Positions 1-6,735 of a stretch of 17,844 nt of DNA are shown piece by piece. This stretch comes from DAIRVC01 sp036803025 (lineage in GTDB: Bacteria > Chloroflexota > Anaerolineae > Anaerolineales > E44-bin32), in the NCBI GenBank assembly GCA_036803025.1, contig DAIRVC010000041.1, positions 1 to 17,844 on the forward strand, in the 5' to 3' direction. Made by a program: the position numbers and the translations under genes. Positions within the stretch are counted from its first letter, which is position 1. Every line of letters begins with the position of its first letter. The notes under the pieces are model-generated. The model was not told where the DNA came from. It saw only the letters and a program-made list of their open reading frames with translations, and ran no database searches.

Positions 1-1
1 C

Positions 2-847
2 TTGCGCGGCAAGGGCATTCGCGGCCCAGTCGGCACCTCGGCGACTTTTGTCGAGATGCTGGCCGAGAGCGACGTCACCCCCGATATGCTCGAGGCGACC
101 GTGCTCGAGGCGTTGGGGATCGAGGCCCATCCGGTCGCCTCTCAAACCTACCCGAGGCTGCAAGACTACCGGCTGCTGGCAGGCCTGGCAGAGCTGGCCG
201 CTGCGCTCCACAAGTTCGCGCTGGATGTGCGCCTGATGCAATCCCCGGGCATCGGCCAGGCGTACGAGCCATTCGGCGAGCAGCAGGTCGGATCGAGCGC
301 GATGCCGTTCAAGCGCAACCCGATCCTGGCGGAGAAGATCTGTTCCCTGGCGCGCCTGGTGCTCGCCGGCGCCGGGGTGGCCTGGGAGAACGCCGCCTCG
401 ACACTCCTCGAACGCTCGCTGGACGACTCGGCCAACCGCCGCAGCACGATCCCGGAGGCCTTCCTGACCTGCGATGAGATGCTTTTGGCGGCCGAGAAGA
501 TCGTGACCGGCCTGGAGGTCGACGCGCCGGCTGCCGCCGAACAGCTCCAGGCGCTCGGCCCGCTCGTGGCCACCGAACGGCTGTTGACTGCGCTGGTCCG
601 GGCCGGGGCCGACCGGCAGGCCATGCACGAGCGCCTGCGACGCCATACCCGCGGCGCCCTGGAACGCTCGCGCCCCGGGGGGCCGAACCCCCTGCCCGAC
701 CGCATCGCCTCAGACACCGCCATCCTGCACTTCCTGCAGCCCGCTCGCGTGCGCAGCCTCCTAGACGCCTCGACCTACGTCGGGCAGGCCCCCGCCCGGG
801 CGCGGCAAATGGCGGCCGCGGTGCGCGAGCGCTTCGGCGCCGGGTGA
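2..847 (+). CDS. purB: Adenylosuccinate lyase (PurB), 5'-truncated by the window edge
   Basis: Adenylosuccinate lyase acts twice in purine synthesis, splitting SAICAR to AICAR and adenylosuccinate to AMP, each time releasing fumarate. The reading frame is open from the left edge, so the N-terminal part lies outside the window; about 281 residues remain. The fumarase/aspartase superfamily signature GSSAMPFKRNP is at visible residues 97-107 and carries the catalytic-loop serines plus the substrate-contacting Lys and Asn. The upstream GIRGPVGTSATF stretch and the LERSLDDSANRR stretch further on are typical of bacterial PurB rather than of argininosuccinate lyase or fumarase. The alpha-helical C-terminal domain follows and looks complete. 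The stop TGA overlaps a possible GTG start of the next gene (GTGA at 844-847), so it probably heads or sits inside an operon with the SURF1 and YhhN-like genes. Certain as to family; the true start cannot be seen. Confidence 0.95.
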   Translation: MRGKGIRGPVGTSATFVEMLAESDVTPDMLEATVLEALGIEAHPVASQTYPRLQDYRLLAGLAELAAALHKFALDVRLMQSPGIGQAYEPFGEQQVGSSAMPFKRNPILAEKICSLARLVLAGAGVAWENAASTLLERSLDDSANRRSTIPEAFLTCDEMLLAAEKIVTGLEVDAPAAAEQLQALGPLVATERLLTALVRAGADRQAMHERLRRHTRGALERSRPGGPNPLPDRIASDTAILHFLQPARVRSLLDASTYVGQAPARARQMAAAVRERFGAG

Positions 848-852
848 CCCGC

Positions 853-1590
853 ATGCCCCGAAGCCGCGATGCGCTCCTGCTTGTGATTTCGATCGCGCTG
901 GGCCTGGTATGCATACGACTTGGATTCTGGCAGCTCGATCGACTTGAACAGCGTCGGGCGCGCAATCGCCTCATGGAAGAACGGCTGAGTCTGCCTCCGC
1001 TGGCCTTGACCGGCGCGGCGATCGAGGCCGAGGCGCTCGAGTTCCGCCGAGTCGTCGCCCGCGGCATATTCGATCTCGGCTTGCAGGTAGCCCTCGCCAA
1101 CCGCGCCCTGGATGGGGTGCCGGGAGTCCACCTGCTGGCGCCACTCATCTTGGAGGGCACGACCCAGGCCGTGCTGGTCGACCGCGGTTGGATTCCGATC
1201 GAAGACCAGGCTCCGGCGGAGCGCGCCGCCTACGGGCCAGCGGGGACGGTCGAAGTGACTGGTGTCGCCCGCCTGTCTCAGGCGGAGCCGTTCTGGTCCT
1301 TCCTGCGCGACCCGATTCCTTCGCCCGGCAGCCCTCCACTGGATTCCTGGCGCGTCGTCAACTTGGAGGGGCTGCAGGGCCAGATGCCGGTCCCGCTCCT
1401 GCCCGTGTACATACAACAGACAGAAGCCGCCGGGGACGGGTTGCAGCCGCGGCCCGATCCGGAGATCGACCGATCGGAAGGGCCGCACCTGTCCTACGCC
1501 ATCCAATGGTTCTCCTTCGGGGCCATTGCCATCGTCGGCGGCGCGGCCTGGATGCGGCAGCGCCGCCGGCAGCGGTCGGGAGGTGCGTGA
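853..1590 (+). CDS. SURF1-family cytochrome c oxidase assembly protein
   Basis: SURF1 proteins help assemble the heme a/copper centre of aa3-type cytochrome c oxidase in the cytoplasmic membrane. The layout is diagnostic: one N-terminal membrane segment (about residues 8-26), the GFWQLDRLEQRR motif just after it, a long extracytoplasmic domain, then a second membrane segment preceded by the conserved SYAIQWFSF motif and followed by a basic tail (RQRRRQR). At about 245 residues the length matches the family. Two starts are possible: GTG at 844, which overlaps the purB stop by four bases, and ATG at 853, chosen here because of the better start codon; neither has a convincing Shine-Dalgarno, so translational coupling to purB is likely. 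It is followed immediately by the lysoplasmalogenase-like gene. No oxidase subunit or heme A synthase gene lies in the window, so the link to respiration rests on the family only. Confidence 0.9.
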   Translation: MPRSRDALLLVISIALGLVCIRLGFWQLDRLEQRRARNRLMEERLSLPPLALTGAAIEAEALEFRRVVARGIFDLGLQVALANRALDGVPGVHLLAPLILEGTTQAVLVDRGWIPIEDQAPAERAAYGPAGTVEVTGVARLSQAEPFWSFLRDPIPSPGSPPLDSWRVVNLEGLQGQMPVPLLPVYIQQTEAAGDGLQPRPDPEIDRSEGPHLSYAIQWFSFGAIAIVGGAAWMRQRRRQRSGGA

Positions 1591-1592
1591 CC

Positions 1593-2267
1593 ATGACGAT
1601 CCTCTTGGCGTCGGGCGCGATCGCGGCGCTGATCGAGTGGTACGCCGTCGCAACGCACAGACGCGCGTGGGAGTATGGGGCCAAGCCGGCCGTCCTGGTC
1701 CTCCTGATCGCCTGGTTTCTGGCGACAATCCCCCGCCCCTGGGAGACGCAGGGCATTGTCTTCGCCGTTGCCTTGCTGCTCTCGCTCGTCGGGGATGTCC
1801 TGCTGATCCTTCCGGGTGACAAGTTCGTCCAGGGGCTGACCGCGTTCCTTCTGGCGCACATCGCCTACATCGTCGTATTCAATTGGGATGGCCCCAGCTG
1901 GTCACCCCGCTCCGTGATCCTGGCGCTGGCATTGGGCGTGATCGCCGTCCTGCTCCTGCGCCGGCTGCGGGCCGCACTTCTCGAGAAGGGGCGCCAGCGG
2001 ATGGTCCCCGCCCTCGCTCTCTACGCCGCTGTACTGGCGGCCATGCTATGGTCGACCTTGACCGTCGGTCACCACCCAGCCTGGTCGGGCATCCCGGCGG
2101 CATGCGTGGCCATGGGCGGGGCCCTGTTCTACCTCTCCGACGTCGGCATCGCCTGGAACCTCTTCGTCCAGCGGCTTCCCGGCGACCGACTGCTGACCAT
2201 GATCGCCTATCACCTGGCGCAGTTTGCCCTGGCCTACGCGACCAGCCTGCGTTTGGCGCAGGGCTGA
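1593..2267 (+). CDS. YhhN/TMEM86-family membrane protein, putative lysoplasmalogenase
   Basis: Family members characterised in animals and Legionella hydrolyse lysoplasmalogens; in most bacteria the substrate is unknown. The 224-residue protein is almost entirely hydrophobic, with about eight predicted membrane helices. It carries the family landmarks: a KP pair at 31-32, SLVGDVLL with an Asp at 68, the GLTAFLLAHIAY segment at 81-92, GALFYLSDVGIA with a second Asp at 183, and YHLAQFALAY near the C-terminus. The start is ATG 1593 because GGGAGG at 1578-1583 sits nine bases upstream; the frame also has a GTG at 1587 that overlaps the SURF1 stop, but it is too close to that Shine-Dalgarno. The gene closes the plus-strand cluster and is followed by a strong hairpin. 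Its pairing with SURF1 suggests co-transcription, not necessarily shared function. Confidence 0.85.
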   Translation: MTILLASGAIAALIEWYAVATHRRAWEYGAKPAVLVLLIAWFLATIPRPWETQGIVFAVALLLSLVGDVLLILPGDKFVQGLTAFLLAHIAYIVVFNWDGPSWSPRSVILALALGVIAVLLLRRLRAALLEKGRQRMVPALALYAAVLAAMLWSTLTVGHHPAWSGIPAACVAMGGALFYLSDVGIAWNLFVQRLPGDRLLTMIAYHLAQFALAYATSLRLAQG

Positions 2268-2290
2268 CCGGAGGTCGGCTGGAGATAGCA

Positions 2291-2318
2291 CGGCGGCCGG
2301 GCATGAGCCCGGCCGCCG
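2291..2318. terminator. Strong GC hairpin between convergent genes
   Basis: A perfect 12-bp stem (2291-2302 with 2307-2318) closes on a four-base ATGA loop. It lies between the stop of the plus-strand lysoplasmalogenase-like gene and the stop of the convergent minus-strand membrane protein, so it probably ends transcription from both sides. There is no U-tract on either side, so it may need a factor or act mainly as an RNA 3'-end protector. Confidence 0.7.
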
Positions 2319-2345
2319 CGGAGCGCCAGTTCCAGATCGCAAAGA

Positions 2346-2714
2346 TCAGGTGGTCGGACCGCCACCCTGCTCACCCGGCCCCGTGGTTGGCGGCTGCGGG
2401 GGTCTCAGCAGGGAGCGGACCAGGGTGACCGTCCCCAGGACGGCCAATGCCACCAGCCCGATGATCCCCAGTCCGGATAGCAGCCCGGGCACGGACGCGA
2501 TCAGCGGAGCTCCCAGCCGGCCGTCGCGCAGCCAGAGCCGCGGCATCATGCCGTGGCCCATGCGCGGGAGACCCGCCCCCCACAGCTCCACTTCGCCAGC
2601 GGCCTGCGCCCCCCGCTCGTAGCCGAGCCGGTAGACCGCGAGGCCGCCGACAACCAAGACCGCCAGCACCACCACAACCAGGACGCCGATCCCGATTCCT
2701 CTGCGTACCGCCAT
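2346..2714 (-). CDS. Small two-helix membrane protein with a Met/His-containing loop
   Basis: I do not recognise a named family with confidence. The 122-residue protein has a basic N-terminus (MAVRRG), a strongly hydrophobic helix at about residues 9-29, a middle region of some 40 residues holding the GLPRMGHGMMPRLW segment (48-61), a second hydrophobic helix at about 72-99, and a proline/glycine-rich hydrophilic tail. It resembles the short Met/His/Gly-bearing membrane proteins common in Chloroflexota and Actinomycetota, some of which carry SHOCT tails; no SHOCT motif is seen here. The start is ATG 2714, supported by GAGGAG nine bases upstream. The Met-His cluster could bind a soft metal such as copper, but this is inference. 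It is transcribed toward the convergent hairpin and has a long, structured leader with repeats, so it is likely to have its own promoter rather than simply following lgt. Confidence 0.6.
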   Translation of the reverse strand: MAVRRGIGIGVLVVVVLAVLVVGGLAVYRLGYERGAQAAGEVELWGAGLPRMGHGMMPRLWLRDGRLGAPLIASVPGLLSGLGIIGLVALAVLGTVTLVRSLLRPPQPPTTGPGEQGGGPTT

Positions 2715-2737
2715 CGCTTCGCACTCCTCGTCGTCAC

Positions 2738-2782
2738 CCCGGCCAGCCGGGCGTACCCAACGCCGGCCCGCGAGTGGGCCGG
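2738..2782 (-). other. Two hairpins in the leader of the small membrane protein gene
   Basis: In the untranslated stretch upstream of ATG 2714 there are two inverted repeats. CCGGCCC at 2763-2769 pairs with GGGCCGG at 2776-2782 around a six-base loop. CCCGGC at 2738-2743 pairs with GCCGGG at 2746-2751 with only two bases between, so in practice a five-bp stem with a four-base loop. The nearer one ends about 12 bases before the Shine-Dalgarno. They could stabilise the mRNA or modulate translation; no known riboswitch class is recognised. Confidence 0.45.
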
Positions 2783-2801
2783 TCCGGGTGAAGATATGCG
2801 C

Positions 2802-2846
2802 AGGATAGTCCTGCTTCGCCCGGGGTTGGTGAAGAACTTGTGAAGA
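2802..2846 (-). promoter_or_regulatory. Candidate promoter/operator with 11-bp-period direct repeats
   Basis: On the minus strand the heptamer TCTTCAC occurs twice exactly 11 bases apart (plus-strand 2840-2846 and 2829-2835), and a third time further downstream (2788-2794). Tandem repeats with an 11-bp period are typical of sites for OmpR/PhoB-type response regulators. About 20 bases downstream is a TATCCT hexamer (2802-2807) that could be a -10 element and lies within the inverted repeat GCAGGA-TAG-TCCTGC (2800-2814). The repeats and palindrome are seen; the promoter and regulator are inference. No response regulator gene is in the window. Confidence 0.4.
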
Positions 2847-2895
2847 TGTTATGGGAACCGGTGCCGCCGGCCCGCTCGAACGCAGCTCGTCGCGG

Positions 2896-3708
2896 CTAGG
2901 CGGCCGGAGCCCTGCGGTGCCGGAGGTACAGCGCCGCGGCGCTGGCCAGCGCCAGTGCCGCCATCAGCCATTGGTTGGCATTGATGCCGAACATCGGCAC
3001 GTAGTCGAGGCGCATGAACTCGAGCAAGAAGCGCCCGACCGGGTAGGTGATCAGGTAGATCAAGAACAGGTCCCCGATCTTGAGTCGATCGCCGTGCTTG
3101 CTCCACAGCCAATACAGGAGGCCGAAGCTTGCCAGATTCCAGATCGACTCGTACAGGAACAACGGGTGGAATCGCTCGAAGGCCTCGTACCCGGCCATGC
3201 GGTTCTCGGGCCGTATCGGTATCCCCCAAGGCAGGTCGGTCGGCGGGCCGTACAGCTCCTGGTTAACGAAGTTCCCCCAGCGGCCGATGGCCTGGGCCAG
3301 TGCCACCCCGGGAGCGGCGACATCCAGAAGGGAGGCCAACGACACCTTGCGGCGGCGGGCGAACAAATACAGGCCAAGCACGCCGCCGGCCAACGCTCCC
3401 GGCATGCCCAGTCCGCCTCGCGTCGTGTTCAGGATGTCGAGCGGATGGGTCAGGTAGTAGCGCGTGTCGATGCCCATATCCAGAAGGCTTTGCGACGGCG
3501 TGAAGATGTGATACAGGCGCGCCCCAATGACGCCGAACACCAGCGCCCAAATCAGCGCGTCCCAGACGATATCGGGGTCACGATCCGTCTTGCGCAGCAT
3601 CCAGGCGGCCAGGTAGGCCGCGGCTGCGGCGCCGGCCATGAGGATCATGCCGTAGAAGCGGAAGTAGAGCAGCGGCCCGACGTGGATGCCGTACGCGTCG
3701 ATGGTCAT
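2896..3708 (-). CDS. lgt: Prolipoprotein diacylglyceryl transferase (Lgt)
   Basis: Lgt moves the diacylglyceryl group of phosphatidylglycerol to the lipobox cysteine of prolipoproteins, the first step of lipoprotein maturation, in the cytoplasmic membrane. The 270-residue protein has about seven hydrophobic segments. Landmarks are GARLYHIF (62-69), the signature IGRWGNFVNQELYG (141-154), HPLFLYES (181-188) and PVGRFLLEFMR (223-233), covering the conserved Arg/His/Glu positions of the family. The start is ATG 3708 with GGAGGG four bases upstream. It lies 12 bases downstream of the phosphatidyltransferase gene, so the two are almost surely co-transcribed. The pairing is sensible because a CDP-alcohol phosphatidyltransferase may make the phosphatidylglycerol-type lipid that Lgt consumes. 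Length and motifs are normal; no defect is seen. Confidence 0.96.
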   Translation of the reverse strand: MTIDAYGIHVGPLLYFRFYGMILMAGAAAAAYLAAWMLRKTDRDPDIVWDALIWALVFGVIGARLYHIFTPSQSLLDMGIDTRYYLTHPLDILNTTRGGLGMPGALAGGVLGLYLFARRRKVSLASLLDVAAPGVALAQAIGRWGNFVNQELYGPPTDLPWGIPIRPENRMAGYEAFERFHPLFLYESIWNLASFGLLYWLWSKHGDRLKIGDLFLIYLITYPVGRFLLEFMRLDYVPMFGINANQWLMAALALASAAALYLRHRRAPAA

Positions 3709-3720
3709 CCCGCCCTCCCG

Positions 3721-4338
3721 CTATCCACCGCGCGCCTGGCGCCGGACGTACAAGGCCCGCTGCAGTGCAGTGACGTTCGCCAGGACGGCGATGATCCAGA
3801 TGCCGACACGCGGGAAGCCGAACAGCAGGCTCGGCACCAGAACCAGGTAGCGCTCAAAGCGGGTCAGGATCCCGATGCGGGCATCGAAGCCGACGGATTC
3901 GGCCCGGGCCTTGGCATACGAGACGAGGACCGAACCGCCGGCGGCGACGAACACACCCCAGGCGGTCCACTGATCGCCATGCTGAAGGTAGTACGTCAGC
4001 AGCCCGAGGAAGATGAACAGCTCCGAGTAGCGATCGGTCAGGGAATCGACGAAGGCGCCGAAGTCGGTCGGGTCGCCGCGCAAGCGCGCCATCGTGCCGT
4101 CGAGCGCATCCACCGGGCCCATCAGCAGCACAATCAAGCCGCCGATCAGAAAGCTGCCGTTGGCCAGGAAGATGGCGGCGATGATGTTACCGGCCACGCC
4201 GACCAGCGTGATGGTGTTGGGGTGCAGGCCGAGGCGGTTGAGAAACGCGCCGATTGGATCGAGCACACCCTTGAACCACACCCGCATCCATTCCGACAGC
4301 GTCTTGCGCGCCGGGTGGGCGCCCTCGTTTGCCTGCAT
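3721..4338 (-). CDS. CDP-alcohol phosphatidyltransferase (PgsA/PI-phosphate-synthase type)
   Basis: These integral membrane enzymes transfer a phosphatidyl group from CDP-diacylglycerol to an alcohol such as glycerol-3-phosphate or inositol phosphate. The full catalytic motif D-x2-DG-x2-AR-x8-G-x3-D-x3-D is present at residues 77-102 (D77, D80, G81, A84, R85, G94, D98, D102). The downstream SYAKARAE segment (140-147) with the ILTRFER stretch resembles the actinobacterial-type phosphatidylinositol-phosphate synthase/PgsA group more than E. coli PgsA, so the alcohol acceptor is uncertain. About six membrane helices are expected in 205 residues. ATG 4338 is preferred, with GAGG eight bases upstream; an in-frame GTG at 4347 overlaps that Shine-Dalgarno. 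It is 55 bases after ftsK and 12 before lgt, which suggests an ftsK-pgsA-like-lgt transcription unit. Confidence 0.9.
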   Translation of the reverse strand: MQANEGAHPARKTLSEWMRVWFKGVLDPIGAFLNRLGLHPNTITLVGVAGNIIAAIFLANGSFLIGGLIVLLMGPVDALDGTMARLRGDPTDFGAFVDSLTDRYSELFIFLGLLTYYLQHGDQWTAWGVFVAAGGSVLVSYAKARAESVGFDARIGILTRFERYLVLVPSLLFGFPRVGIWIIAVLANVTALQRALYVRRQARGG

Positions 4339-4393
4339 GTGCCTCACCTCGAGTCCCTGGAGTGAGCTATCCTATCCTGCCGCGGCGAGGGCG

Positions 4394-6664
4394 TCAAGCC
4401 TCGTCCCCCTCTTCCTCGTCGTCCCAATCCTCGTCCTCGGCCTGCGCTTCGTCCTTCTCGCCGCGCACCAGCACCTCGCGGGTCTTGCCGCCGCTCTGCG
4501 GGCGCCCGATCACGCCCAGCTCTTCGAGCTCGTCCATCAGCCTGGCTGCGCGCGGATATCCCAGGCGCAGCCTGCGCTGCAGCATCGAGGCGCTGGCCCG
4601 GCCGGTCTTCTTGACCAGGGCGATGGCCTTCTCCAGGACGTCGTCCTGTGCCTCGGCCTCGGCCGGTCGGTTGAGGACCTCCTCCCAGGGCGCCGCCTGG
4701 GCAACGGGGGCCGGACCCTCCAGCTCCTCTTCTTCCGCCGCAGACTGGGAGCGCCAGTGCTCGACCAGCCTCTCGATCTCGCGATCGCCGACGTAGACGC
4801 CCTGCACGCGCACCGGCGCCGACGACTCAGGCGAGAGGAAGAGCATGTCACCCCGTCCGAGCAGGGTTTCGGCGCCCGGGCCGTCCAGGATAACGCGCGA
4901 GTCCACGCCCGAAGCGACGGCGAACGAGATGCGCGCCGGGAAATTAGCCTTGATCAGGCCGGTGACGATGTCGGTGCTCGGCCGCTGCGTGGCGACGACC
5001 AGGTGGATGCCGGTGGCGCGCGCCATCTGCGCCAGGCGCACCAGCGTGCGCTCGGTCTGGTCGGGGGCCATCATCATCAGATCGGCCAGCTCGTCCAGCA
5101 TGACGACGATGCGCGGCAGGCGTTCGAGGCCTCGCGTCCGGCGTGCCTTCTGGTTGTAAACCTCGAGGTCGCGGGCGCGCGCTTCCTCCAGCAATTTGTA
5201 GCGCCGATCCATCTCCAGCGTGCACCAGCGCAGAACGCCGATGATTCGCTTGAGGTCCGTCTCGACCTTGCCGAAAAGGTGCGGCAGCCCGTTGAAGCGC
5301 ACCAGCTCGACCATCTTGGGGTCGATCAACACCAGGCGCAGATCGTCGGGCGTGTTGGTGGCCACCAGGCAGACGGTCAGCGCCGTGAGGCAGACCGACT
5401 TGCCCGAGCCGGTCGTGCCGGCGACCAGCAGGTGCGGCATCGAGGCCAGATCGGCCACGATCGGCGAACCGGCGACATCCCGTCCGAGCGCAATCGCCAA
5501 TGGCGAGCCGACCGCCTGAAAGGCATCGCTGTCCAGTATCGTCCGCATGCGGACCAACGCCGGGCGCCGGTTGGGCACCTCGATCCCGATGTACGCCTGG
5601 CCGGGCACCGGGGCTTCGATACGCAGACTCGGCGCCGAGAGCGCCAGGGCTAGGTCGCTGGCCAAAGCCGAGACCTGCGAGACACGCACCTTCTGACGCT
5701 TGGCCTCGCCGTCCGTGACGCTGTGCTCGACGTAGCCGGGCTCGACCGCGAAGCGGGTGACCGCCGGTCCGGTGCGGAAGTCGACCACTTTGGCCGGCAG
5801 GCCGAATTCGGACAGCGTCTTCTCGATCATGCCGGCGGCGTGATTGACCTCGGCCGAGGTCACGCTGGCCGAATCGCCGCGCTCGAAGATATCCAGCGGA
5901 GGCAGCCGCTCGTCGCGCTTGCGCCGGCCGGTGGGGCGTTCGGGCCGCGCCGAGGCGACCTTGAAGTTCTTGCGGTACTCGCGGGGCACGGCCGGGCGCG
6001 GGGACTTGTCCGGTGCGAGCGCGGGTGCCGCCGTCGCACTGCCCGCCGAGCCGCTGGGCTGTGCCGCCGCTCCGATCGGCGACTCCCTGCGGCGATCCTC
6101 GGCGCGCGCCTGGCGCCAGGCGCCAAGCCGTTCCCCGGCGCCGCGCAGCGCCAGCCATCCGAAGCCGCCGATGGCCGCCACCAGGATCAGCACCCTGCCC
6201 CAGCTCCCGGCCAGACTGCGCAACAGCGTCGCCAAGCCCCAGCCGATCAGACCGCCGCCCTCGCCGGCTTCGGCGCGCGGCAGCGACATCCCATCCAGGA
6301 CGGATAGCAGCGCCAGCGCCGCGGCCAGAGCGACCTCGAAGGCGATGATGCGGGTCCAGGGGATTTCGACCGGACGGCCCTGACGGCGGAACACCAGCAG
6401 GACGGCCCCGGCGGCCAGGGTCAGCGGGACCACCACCACGCCCCACCCCATCCAACGGCTGAGCAGGCCCGACCAGGCATCGGTCAACGCGCCGCGCGTG
6501 AGCCCAAGCAGGGCCAGGGCGGTCAGGAGCGCGGCGGCCCCGAGCAGGATGGCGCCCAGATCGTCGACATAGCCGACGAGCTTCTCCAGCAACACCCAAA
6601 CGGGGCTGCCGGTTGCGCCCGCCGCCTCCTGCTTGGCGCGCCGTCCGTCCTTGTCGCTCGCCAT
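4394..6664 (-). CDS. ftsK: DNA translocase FtsK/SpoIIIE
   Basis: FtsK is a septum-anchored, ATP-driven hexameric DNA pump that clears chromosome termini during division. The 756-residue protein has four membrane helices in the first 175 residues, a Pro/Ala/Arg-rich linker (about 180-260), an alpha domain (about 265-350), and a RecA-like motor with Walker A GTTGSGKS (416-423) and Walker B VVMLDE (520-525). Also present are the VLIDPK (445-450) and VVATQRPS (556-563) motifs. The winged-helix gamma domain that reads polar DNA signals spans about 675-733. The linker is short, as in SpoIIIE, not the very long E. coli type. After gamma comes an unusual 20-residue, mostly Asp/Glu tail. ATG 6664 was chosen over ATG 6715: GGAAGGG lies just upstream, while the longer form would read through a terminator hairpin at 6684-6710. 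Confidence 0.96.
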   Translation of the reverse strand: MASDKDGRRAKQEAAGATGSPVWVLLEKLVGYVDDLGAILLGAAALLTALALLGLTRGALTDAWSGLLSRWMGWGVVVVPLTLAAGAVLLVFRRQGRPVEIPWTRIIAFEVALAAALALLSVLDGMSLPRAEAGEGGGLIGWGLATLLRSLAGSWGRVLILVAAIGGFGWLALRGAGERLGAWRQARAEDRRRESPIGAAAQPSGSAGSATAAPALAPDKSPRPAVPREYRKNFKVASARPERPTGRRKRDERLPPLDIFERGDSASVTSAEVNHAAGMIEKTLSEFGLPAKVVDFRTGPAVTRFAVEPGYVEHSVTDGEAKRQKVRVSQVSALASDLALALSAPSLRIEAPVPGQAYIGIEVPNRRPALVRMRTILDSDAFQAVGSPLAIALGRDVAGSPIVADLASMPHLLVAGTTGSGKSVCLTALTVCLVATNTPDDLRLVLIDPKMVELVRFNGLPHLFGKVETDLKRIIGVLRWCTLEMDRRYKLLEEARARDLEVYNQKARRTRGLERLPRIVVMLDELADLMMMAPDQTERTLVRLAQMARATGIHLVVATQRPSTDIVTGLIKANFPARISFAVASGVDSRVILDGPGAETLLGRGDMLFLSPESSAPVRVQGVYVGDREIERLVEHWRSQSAAEEEELEGPAPVAQAAPWEEVLNRPAEAEAQDDVLEKAIALVKKTGRASASMLQRRLRLGYPRAARLMDELEELGVIGRPQSGGKTREVLVRGEKDEAQAEDEDWDDEEEGDEA

Positions 6665-6674
6665 CTGCCCTTCC

Positions 6675-6710
6675 AAAACGAAGGCCGGGCGCAGAATCCG
6701 AGCGCCCGGC
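6675..6710 (-). terminator. Rho-independent terminator after the S1 gene, abutting the ftsK ribosome binding site
   Basis: On the minus strand a perfect nine-bp stem (6702-6710 with 6684-6692) and a nine-base loop are followed by CTTCGTTTT, a modest U-tract ending at 6675. The next bases, 6674-6668, are the GGAAGGG Shine-Dalgarno of ftsK. The hairpin begins 26 bases after the S1-gene stop codon. No room remains for a promoter between this terminator and ftsK, so ftsK is expressed by read-through or from a promoter inside or before the S1 gene. Confidence 0.75.
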
Positions 6711-6735
6711 GCCATGCCTCCCCGGCCGACGCCTG

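Noticed and set aside
1188..1592. N-terminal extension of the lysoplasmalogenase-like protein back to 1188
   Set aside because: This part is an out-of-frame reading of the SURF1 gene; the Shine-Dalgarno at 1578-1583 points to ATG 1593.
2851..4365. Long plus-strand open frame (504 codons) opposite lgt and the phosphatidyltransferase
   Set aside because: It is a complement-frame shadow of two well-motivated minus-strand genes; its product is low-complexity, rich in Gln, Arg, Asp and Val, with no recognisable domain.
4094..5653. Plus-strand open frame (519 codons) opposite ftsK
   Set aside because: It is antisense to conserved FtsK motor motifs and has no domain; long antisense frames are expected at this GC content.
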